Shown: one piece after another, positions 58,302 to 64,000 of the stretch
Layout: every line of letters starts with the position of its first letter
How positions within the stretch are numbered: position 1 is the stretch's first letter
Source: Candidatus Edwardsbacteria bacterium
GTDB lineage: Bacteria; Edwardsbacteria; AC1; EtOH8
Length of the DNA stretch: 64,000 nt
Assembly (NCBI GenBank): GCA_031082425.1
Contig: JAVHLB010000003.1
Span: 62,001-126,000 of the forward strand
Direction: 5' to 3'
Program-made: the position numbers and the translations under genes
The notes under the pieces: generated by a model
Databases searched by the model: none
Seen by the model: the letters and a program-made list of their open reading frames with translations, nothing else
Told to the model about the DNA's origin: nothing

Positions 58302-60635
58302 ATGGACAGATATCCGGCCCTGAAAATTTTCATAGTCTTGTTATTAGGGGTGCTGGCCGCTTCGGCCTTCCGCATCCCTTTTATTTTTTCAGGGCCGATG
58401 GCTGCGGCAGCGCTGCTGCTGGCCTGGGCCGGGCACAGATTCGGGATCAAAACGGTTGCCCCGGGCCTATCTCTGGCCCTGCTGGCGGCAGGGCTGGCCA
58501 GTTATCAAACAAGGCACTCCGCCGTTACCCCCCACTGGGCCCACGGCAGCCAACAGACCCTGCTGACAAAAATTATCTCCGAACCCCGCCGGACTGACAG
58601 GGGATGGAGGTTCGTATCCCGGACGATCGCCCGGCGCAGCGGAGGATCGTGGCAGCCGGCCGATAGGAAAATAATGACCTATATCGACTCCCAAGGGGAA
58701 AGCCGCCCGGAATACGGGGACCTATTGACGGCCGAGGGGATCTGGCGGATAGCGGCCGAAAGACGCAATCCCGGGGGGTTCGATTACCGCCGGTATCTGG
58801 AACGCCAGGAGGTGTCCGGGATATTAACCGCCAGCCGCCACAGGATCATATCGCATTCCCGGGGCAATATTGTGGTATCCGGCCTGATCATCCCCCTGCG
58901 CCGGTATGTCCGGGGGACCATCGAGCGCTATCTGGGCGGCGACCCGGGATCCCTGCTGGCCGGGCTGCTGCTGGGGGAGAGATACAACCTCTCCCGGCCG
59001 GTCCGGGAGGCCTTCTCCGACACCGGGACCGCCCATGTGCTGGCGGTGTCCGGGCTTCATGCGGCGCTGATGGCCTTCATTATTTTCATCATCCTGCGCC
59101 TGTTGCAGCTGCCCAAACGGGCGGCCAGCCTGGGGACGGTGTTCGGGCTGGCGCTGTATGCCTTGCTGGCCGGGGCCAGCCCATCCATCGTCCGTTCCTC
59201 CATCATGGTGGGGGCGGTGCTGCTGGGCGGGCTGTTCGAGCGCCGGGGGAACGGCCTGAACATGCTGGGGCTGGCCGGCCTGCTGATCCTGGCCTTCTGG
59301 CCGGATGCGGCCCTGGACATCGGCTTCCAGCTTTCCTTTGCCGCCACCGCCGGGATATTGATATTGACCAGCCCCATCGAATCACTCCTTTTCAGGGCCT
59401 CCGGATCGGCGCTGATAAGAAAATGGGTATTGACCCCGCTGGCGGTGTCCCTGGCCGCCCAGCTCTTCACCGCACCGCTGCTGGCCTGGTATTTCCACCG
59501 CATCCCGCTGATCTCGCTGGTTGCCAATCTGGTGGTGGTGCCGCTGACCGGGCTGATCCTGGCCCTGGCCTTGGCGATGGTGCTTTTAAATCTTCTGGGG
59601 GGCTGGGTCGCCTGGCCCATGGCCGCCAGCGCCTATCTGTTCTCCAAGATCATGCTGGAATCGGTGGAGTTCTTCAGCCGGCTGAAATTGGGGACCATCA
59701 ACTGGCCGACCGTAAGCTGGCCCCAGCTGGCATTGTATGCCGGGATCTGCCTGCTGCCGTTCCTGTGGCGCCGGGCCGGGAAGCCCCGTCTGGCGGCCAT
59801 CTCGGTGGTCATGGCGGCGGCCGCAGTGATGGTCTGGCAGCAGGCCCTGGCCCGGCCGGCCGGCCTGAGGGTCACCTTTCTGGATGTGGGCCAGGGTGAC
59901 TGCGCCCTGGTGGAGATGCCCAACGGGAAAAGATACCTGGTAGACTGCGGGCTTTCGGCTCCCAACCGCGACAGCGGGAGGGATGTGATACTGCCTTTCC
60001 TTAGGGCTCAAGGGATCACCCGGCTGGATCAGGTGGTGATCAGCCACAGCGACGCCGACCACTGCGGGGGCCTGTCCTACCTGCTGGATCATGTGGATAT
60101 CAAAAACCTTGTCATCAGCGATCATCCCAGCAGCCAGCCCATGTTCAACCGCGCCCTGGAACAGGCCCGGAGGGGAAAGGTCCCGCTGCAGACCGTCTCC
60201 GGCTACGACACCCTGTGCGGGATCTGGCCGGCCCGGGGCTTCCTCTATTCCCGGGAGGACAGCATCCATAACGGCAACGAGTCCTCGCTGATATTGTATC
60301 TGCAGTACGGCCGGACCAATATCCTGTTCCCCGGGGATATGGGTCCGGAGTTGGAGGATATCCTGCTACAGAAGGGCCTGCTGGGAAGATGCCGGGTGCT
60401 CAAGGTCCCCCACCACGGGGCCCGGCCCAATAATCCAGAGGAACTGGCGGGGATCATTAGCCCCGAGCTGGCCGTGATATCGGTGGGAGAGAACAACCGT
60501 TTCGGGCATCCGGCCCGGGAGGCGGTGGAAAATTATACTGCCATCGGCTCGACCATATACCGGACCGACCTATGCGGCGCCGTAATGATGGAGAGCGACG
60601 GGGAGAGCATAACCTGCAAAAGCATGATAGAGTAA
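58302..60635 (+). CDS. comEC: ComEC/Rec2 DNA uptake channel
   Basis: 777 residues. N-terminal membrane segments and a DUF4131-like OB domain (about 60-190). The competence core follows (LLAGLLLGERYNLSRPVREAFSDTGTAHVLAVSGLHAALMAFIIFIIL) with about eight more helices. The C-terminal metallo-beta-lactamase-like domain has FLDVGQGDCALVEMPNGKRYLVDCG and the metal motif HSDADHCGG, followed by LKVPHHGARP. It is the inner-membrane channel for natural transformation; together with pilT and the pilus-type ATPases in this window it suggests competence. Complete. Confidence 0.94.
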   Translation: MDRYPALKIFIVLLLGVLAASAFRIPFIFSGPMAAAALLLAWAGHRFGIKTVAPGLSLALLAAGLASYQTRHSAVTPHWAHGSQQTLLTKIISEPRRTDRGWRFVSRTIARRSGGSWQPADRKIMTYIDSQGESRPEYGDLLTAEGIWRIAAERRNPGGFDYRRYLERQEVSGILTASRHRIISHSRGNIVVSGLIIPLRRYVRGTIERYLGGDPGSLLAGLLLGERYNLSRPVREAFSDTGTAHVLAVSGLHAALMAFIIFIILRLLQLPKRAASLGTVFGLALYALLAGASPSIVRSSIMVGAVLLGGLFERRGNGLNMLGLAGLLILAFWPDAALDIGFQLSFAATAGILILTSPIESLLFRASGSALIRKWVLTPLAVSLAAQLFTAPLLAWYFHRIPLISLVANLVVVPLTGLILALALAMVLLNLLGGWVAWPMAASAYLFSKIMLESVEFFSRLKLGTINWPTVSWPQLALYAGICLLPFLWRRAGKPRLAAISVVMAAAAVMVWQQALARPAGLRVTFLDVGQGDCALVEMPNGKRYLVDCGLSAPNRDSGRDVILPFLRAQGITRLDQVVISHSDADHCGGLSYLLDHVDIKNLVISDHPSSQPMFNRALEQARRGKVPLQTVSGYDTLCGIWPARGFLYSREDSIHNGNESSLILYLQYGRTNILFPGDMGPELEDILLQKGLLGRCRVLKVPHHGARPNNPEELAGIISPELAVISVGENNRFGHPAREAVENYTAIGSTIYRTDLCGAVMMESDGESITCKSMIE

Positions 60636-60645
60636 GGAGAACAGC

Positions 60646-61422
60646 ATGAAGGACCTGATCGAAAAGATGGCCCAGAAGCTTAACAACTCCGGGGTTCCGA
60701 CCGATTGCCAGAGGCCTCTCTCCGGCGCCGGGAGATCGGTAAAGGACGAGATCGCCGGGGCGCAAAAAGTGCGGCAGCCAAAAGAGCTGGCGGCCTACAT
60801 CGACCATACCCTGCTCAAACCGGAGGCCGATCAGAATGCCGTCAAAGAGCTGTGCCGGCAGGCGGTGGAGCACGGGTTCTGCTCGGTGTGCATCAATCCA
60901 TACTGGCTGCCGCTGGCCAAAGAAAATCTCCAGGGCAGCGCCGTCAAATTATGCACGGTGTGCGGTTTCCCGCTGGGAGCGGACGATCCGTCCCTGAAGT
61001 CTGATGAAGCCCGAAAGGCGGTTGAGCAGGGGGCCGACGAGGTGGACATGGTGATCAACATCGGAGCCTTGCGCTCCGGCCTTTACCGTGAGGTCTTCGA
61101 CGACATTTCCGGAGTGGTCAGGGCGGCCGGAGGAAAAACCGTGAAGGTGATCATCGAGACCTGCCTGCTAAACGATGAGCAGAAGATAGGGGCCTGCCTG
61201 CTGGCCAAAGCCGCCGGAGCCCATTTTGTGAAGACCTCCACCGGGTTCTCCGGCGGCGGATCCACGGTCGCTGATATTTCCTTGATGAGGCAAACGGTGG
61301 GGCCGGAGCTGGGGGTCAAGGCCTCCGGCGGGGTGAAGACGGGCGAGGACGCGCTGGCCATGATAAAGGCCGGGGCCAACCGCATCGGGACCTCAGCAGG
61401 GATCAAGATAATAGGGAAGTGA
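60646..61422 (+). CDS. deoC: Deoxyribose-phosphate aldolase
   Basis: 258 residues. It cleaves 2-deoxyribose 5-phosphate to glyceraldehyde 3-phosphate and acetaldehyde. The TIM barrel is complete: IDHTLLKPEA, CTVCGFPLGA, EVDMVINIGAL, the Schiff-base Lys in FVKTSTGFSGGGST, and the second active-site Lys in GVKASGGVKTGEDA. The first 45 residues (KDLIEKMAQKLNNSGVPTDCQRPL...) extend beyond the usual bacterial enzyme of about 215-225 residues. GGAG lies 8 bases before ATG 60646. A terminator follows. Confidence 0.95.
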   Translation: MKDLIEKMAQKLNNSGVPTDCQRPLSGAGRSVKDEIAGAQKVRQPKELAAYIDHTLLKPEADQNAVKELCRQAVEHGFCSVCINPYWLPLAKENLQGSAVKLCTVCGFPLGADDPSLKSDEARKAVEQGADEVDMVINIGALRSGLYREVFDDISGVVRAAGGKTVKVIIETCLLNDEQKIGACLLAKAAGAHFVKTSTGFSGGGSTVADISLMRQTVGPELGVKASGGVKTGEDALAMIKAGANRIGTSAGIKIIGK

Positions 61423-61438
61423 TATAACCCATCTAGTT

Positions 61439-61466
61439 AAAAGGCGGCAGCCCCGCCTTTTTTTTA
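61439..61466 (+). terminator. Rho-independent terminator after deoC
   Basis: AAAAGGCGG (61439-61447) pairs with CCGCCTTTT (61453-61461) around CAGCC, with the T-run continuing to 61466. Confidence 0.88.
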
Positions 61467-61543
61467 TTTTCAAATCAAAGCATATGTGCTATCATCTTAA
61501 ATTTACAAGACTTACCGATCATTCAACAAAAAACATATAAACA

Positions 61544-61573
61544 TTGACACTTATTCGTAACTTGTGCTAAAAT
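61544..61573 (+). promoter_or_regulatory. Promoter for the endonuclease III-like gene
   Basis: TTGACA (61544-61549) and TAAAAT (61568-61573) with an 18-base spacer. The predicted start lies only about 4 bases before ATG 61584, so the message would be leaderless or nearly so; no ribosome site is present. Confidence 0.6.
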
Positions 61574-61583
61574 AACAAATTAC

Positions 61584-62231
61584 ATGATATACGGGAAAAA
61601 GCTGTTAAAAATATATAAAATTCTTTTAAAAGAATACGGGCCGCAGTATTGGTGGCCGGCCGACAGCCCGTTCGAGGTGATGATCGGCGCGGTGCTGACC
61701 CAGAACACCAATTGGAGAAACGTTTCCCGGGCCATAGAAAATCTGAAGGAAAAAAATCTGATCGATCCACAGAGGATCGCTTCCGTAGATAAGGGAAAAT
61801 TGATAACGGCCATCAGGCCATCCGGGTTCTACAACCAGAAGGCCGCGTATCTAAAGGGTCTCAGTCGGTATGTCCTCGAAAGATTTTCCGGCGATCTGCG
61901 AAAAATGCCCCGGGCCGGGACCGGCGTTCTGCGGGATGAATTGCTGGCCGTCAAGGGCCTGGGTCCGGAGACGGTTGATTCAATCCTGCTCTATGCCCTG
62001 AACCAACCGGTCTTCGTGATAGACGCCTACACCCGGCGGATCTTCGGCCGCCACGGGGTCCAGATAAACGATCCCGATTATTCCGGCTGGCAAAAGTTCT
62101 TCGAATCGCATCTGCCGAAGGATCAAAGGTTATTCAATGAGTATCATGCCCTGATCGTCCGGCTGGCCAAGGAGAGATGCCGCCAGAGGCCCGATTGCCA
62201 GGGCTGCCCGCTGGAGGGTGTGACTTTATAA
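61584..62231 (+). CDS. Endonuclease III-like DNA glycosylase (3-methyladenine/MagIII type)
   Basis: 215 residues, HhH-GPD fold. WWPADSPFEVMIGAVLTQNTNWRNVSRAI, IRPSGFYNQKAAYLK, the helix-hairpin-helix LLAVKGLGPETVDSILLYAL and the catalytic Asp in PVFVIDAYTRRIF are visible. At the position of the lyase Lys of true endonuclease III (GRKT) this protein has GPET, which points to a monofunctional glycosylase of the COG2231/MagIII type. The C-terminal iron-sulfur motif has three cysteines (CRQRPDCQGCPL) and no fourth before the stop. First gene after a strong promoter with almost no leader. Confidence 0.85.
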   Translation: MIYGKKLLKIYKILLKEYGPQYWWPADSPFEVMIGAVLTQNTNWRNVSRAIENLKEKNLIDPQRIASVDKGKLITAIRPSGFYNQKAAYLKGLSRYVLERFSGDLRKMPRAGTGVLRDELLAVKGLGPETVDSILLYALNQPVFVIDAYTRRIFGRHGVQINDPDYSGWQKFFESHLPKDQRLFNEYHALIVRLAKERCRQRPDCQGCPLEGVTL

Positions 62232-62287
62232 ACTCAACCCCCTAAATTCCCCTTCTCTTATAAAGGGAAGGGGTGAGGGGATGAGTT
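62231..62287. repeat. Palindromic repeat, family AACTCAACCCC, copy 2
   Basis: Left arm AACTCAACCCCCT...CCCCTTCTCTTATAA and right arm AAAGGGAAGGGG...GAGGGGATGAGTT form a long imperfect hairpin directly after the glycosylase stop codon. Outer arms match the copy at 44039-44092 almost exactly. Confidence 0.78.
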
Positions 62288-62328
62288 AGGTATAAAGCAT
62301 GTCAAACTTTTATAGCAGTTGATATCTA

Positions 62329-63330
62329 ATGCCCATCATCGAAGTAAATGAACTGGTCAAGAATTTTAGGACCTTCCGCCGGAGAAGCGGGCTGTGGGGC
62401 TCCTTCAAGGACCTGGTCAACCGCAAGTACCAGACCGTCCGGGCGGTGGACCGCATCAGCTTCTCCGTCGAACCGGGCGAGATGGTGGGCTATATCGGGG
62501 CCAACGGGGCCGGCAAGTCCACCACCATCAAGATGCTGACCGGGATCCTGGTGCCCACCTCGGGCAGCATCAGCGTCCAGGGGCTGGTGCCCTACAAAAA
62601 AAGATACCAGCACGTCAAGCAGATCGGGGTGGTGTTCGGCCAGCGCACCCAGCTGTGGTGGGACATCGCGGTGATCGAGGCCCTGCGACTGCTGCAGAAG
62701 ATATACGAGATACCCCAGGCCGATTTCGAGGCCCGGCTCCAAAAGTTCGAGGAGGTGCTGGGGATCGCGGACCTGCTGAACATTCCGGTCCGCAAGCTGT
62801 CGCTGGGCCAGCGGATGCGCTGCGACCTGGCGGCCTCGCTGCTGCACAACCCCCCGGTGCTGTTTCTGGACGAGCCCACCATCGGGCTGGACATTGCGGT
62901 CAAATCCAGCATCCGTGACTTCATCAAGGAGATCAACCGGGAATACAACACCACCGTGATCCTGACCACCCACGACCTGAGCGACATCGAGCACCTGTGC
63001 CGCCGGGTGATCATGATCGATCACGGACAGCTGATCTACGACGGGGACCTGAAATCGCTCAAGGACCGGGCGGTGGGCACCAGGCGCCTGCTGGTGGACT
63101 TCATTTTACCGGTCGAACGGCCCGGCCTGGAGAAGGTGCTGGCGGGATGTCCGGTGGAGATGGAGAGCAGCAGTCCCTTCCACTGGGAGTTCGCCTTCGA
63201 CCGGAAAAAGGTCACTGCGCCGGAGATCATCGGCCAGCTGCTATCCAAGCTTGAAGTGAGGGACCTGGAATTGGAGAACCCCAAGATCGAGGACGTGGTC
63301 CGGGAGATCTACCAGCAGGGGCAGAAGTGA
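62329..63330 (+). CDS. ABC transporter ATP-binding protein (ABC-2 type exporter)
   Basis: 333 residues. Walker A GANGAGKST (about 60-68), Q-loop region VVFGQRTQLWWD, signature LSLGQRMRCDLAASLLH, Walker B VLFLDEPTIGLD and switch His in LTTHDLSD. A C-terminal extension of about 90 residues is typical of polysaccharide or multidrug ABC-2 exporters. The permease gene follows 120 bases later. The exported substrate is unknown. Confidence 0.93.
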   Translation: MPIIEVNELVKNFRTFRRRSGLWGSFKDLVNRKYQTVRAVDRISFSVEPGEMVGYIGANGAGKSTTIKMLTGILVPTSGSISVQGLVPYKKRYQHVKQIGVVFGQRTQLWWDIAVIEALRLLQKIYEIPQADFEARLQKFEEVLGIADLLNIPVRKLSLGQRMRCDLAASLLHNPPVLFLDEPTIGLDIAVKSSIRDFIKEINREYNTTVILTTHDLSDIEHLCRRVIMIDHGQLIYDGDLKSLKDRAVGTRRLLVDFILPVERPGLEKVLAGCPVEMESSSPFHWEFAFDRKKVTAPEIIGQLLSKLEVRDLELENPKIEDVVREIYQQGQK

Positions 63331-63450
63331 AAAAGATCTGAAGATGAGAATTTCGGAAGAGAAGAAGGTGAGAACGGTCGTTGTTTTGATCAACAGGAGG
63401 ATTATTCCGACAGCGCTTGGTGTCTTTGAGCCTCTGTGGCATAGCGGCCT

Positions 63451-64000
63451 ATGAACAATAAATTTGCCAAATACTGGGCCTTCATGCGGATGGGCTACCT
63501 GACCTACCTGGCCTACCGCTTCCAGGTGCTGATGAGCTTCGTCTCCTACCTGCTGATCATCGCCCTGAACTATTTTTTATGGAAGGCGGTTTTCGCCAAG
63601 CACCAGGTGATAGCCGGATTCACCATGGAGCAGATGATGACCTACGTGGTGATCGGTTGGTCGGCCCGGACCTTCTTTGCCAACCGGATAGACCGGATGA
63701 TCGGCGATGCGGTGCGGGACGGCTCCATAGCCATGGACCTGTTGAAGCCCACCAATTTCCAACTGTACCACTACTTCCGGGCCTTCGGCCGGGCGGTGTT
63801 CATGTTCCTGTTCATGACCCTGCCCATCATCATCGTGGCCTCGATGATATTTCCGGTCAGCCTGCCCAGCGGGAAGCTGGGGCCGTACCTGTTCCCCCTG
63901 AGCGTCATCCTGAGCTTCTTTTTGCACGCCGGCATCAGCTATCTGACCGGGCTGGTGGCCTTCTTCACCAGGAACAACGAGGGGGTGCTGCGATTCAAAC
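63451..64000 (+). CDS. ABC-2 type permease (3' truncated by window)
   Basis: An open frame from ATG 63451 to the window end, about 183 residues visible. It reads MNNKFAKYWAFMRMGYLTYLAYRFQ and then several membrane helices (LMSFVSYLLIIALNYFLWKAVF, MMTYVVIGW, FMFLFMTLPIIIVASMIF, LFPLSVILSFFLHAGISYLTGLVAFF). The pattern RMIGDAVRDGSIAMDLLKPTNFQLYHYFRAFGRA is typical of ABC-2 family membrane components (ABC2_membrane_6-like). It pairs with the ATPase at 62329. The C-terminus lies beyond the window. Confidence 0.88.
   Translation, partial: MNNKFAKYWAFMRMGYLTYLAYRFQVLMSFVSYLLIIALNYFLWKAVFAKHQVIAGFTMEQMMTYVVIGWSARTFFANRIDRMIGDAVRDGSIAMDLLKPTNFQLYHYFRAFGRAVFMFLFMTLPIIIVASMIFPVSLPSGKLGPYLFPLSVILSFFLHAGISYLTGLVAFFTRNNEGVLRFK

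Noticed and set aside
63331..63450. Spacer between the ABC ATPase and permease genes, possibly a remnant of a mobile or repeated element
   Set aside because: The GGTGTCTTTGAGCCTCTGTG stretch reminds me of a dispersed sequence in environmental genomes, but no second copy exists in the window to confirm it.

Overview
The window is a GC-rich, gene-dense chromosome segment from a Gram-negative bacterium. Support for an outer membrane comes from an OmpA-type porin/peptidoglycan anchor, many lipobox proteins and a predicted outer-membrane barrel. Two GWxTD-domain proteins, a complete V/A-type ATPase instead of an F-type set, TPR-rich cytoplasmic proteins and an M6 protease with a FlgD-like C-terminus together suggest an uncultured lineage near the FCB/candidate-phylum bacteria. 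The taxonomic placement is inference and low confidence. Almost all genes are on the + strand; only alr-mazG is on the - strand.

Layout. 1-1.4 kb: 3' end of purA, then tRNA-Lys, a cyclic-nucleotide-binding protein and tRNA-Glu with an eroded partial tRNA copy. 1.6-8 kb: an OmpA-like protein, convergent alr-mazG, then a DUF1844-like protein, a LysM protein, a mini MshEN-like protein and a second cyclic-nucleotide sensor. 8-15 kb: secreted M6 protease, lipoproteins, a sulfite-oxidase-fold lipoprotein, a ferritin-like protein and PilT with a duplicated N-terminal domain. 15-18.3 kb: birA-coaX-rng and tRNA-Leu. 18.4-39 kb: a very long cluster holding every V-type ATPase subunit (G/H, I, K, E, C, F, A, B, D). 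It is interspersed with roadblock-like proteins, a four-gene membrane module of unknown function, a DHH phosphoesterase, a HerA-like ATPase and AT-rich lipoprotein genes. 39-42.4 kb: a lipoprotein and two GWxTD proteins. 42.4-53.5 kb: histidine degradation (hutH, a hutH paralogue with a Cys in the MIO triad, an M48 protease, hutU, hutI, formiminotransferase-cyclodeaminase). Most of the junctions in this operon carry palindromic repeats or inserted genes. 53.5-61.4 kb: TPR - ExeA-like ATPase - TPR, comEC, deoC. 61.5-64 kb: an endonuclease III-like glycosylase and an ABC-2 exporter cut by the window edge.

How the genes work together. The hut operon converts histidine to urocanate, imidazolonepropionate and formiminoglutamate, then passes the formimino group to folate through the fused FtcD; no hutG is visible. 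The V-ATPase would couple ATP and an ion gradient, and a glutamine plus Glu-Thr pattern in subunit K hints at Na+. PilT, the ExeA-like ATPase, ComEC and the c-di-GMP/cNMP-sensor-like proteins fit a type IV pilus/competence lifestyle.

The two most unusual signals are, first, the recurrent membrane and roadblock-like genes embedded in the V-ATPase operon. Second, mobile palindromes have invaded the hut operon: in-frame insertions inside hutI, a palindrome that supplies the stop codon of the M48 protease, and a 35-bp duplication of the hutI start on either side of an inserted lipoprotein gene.
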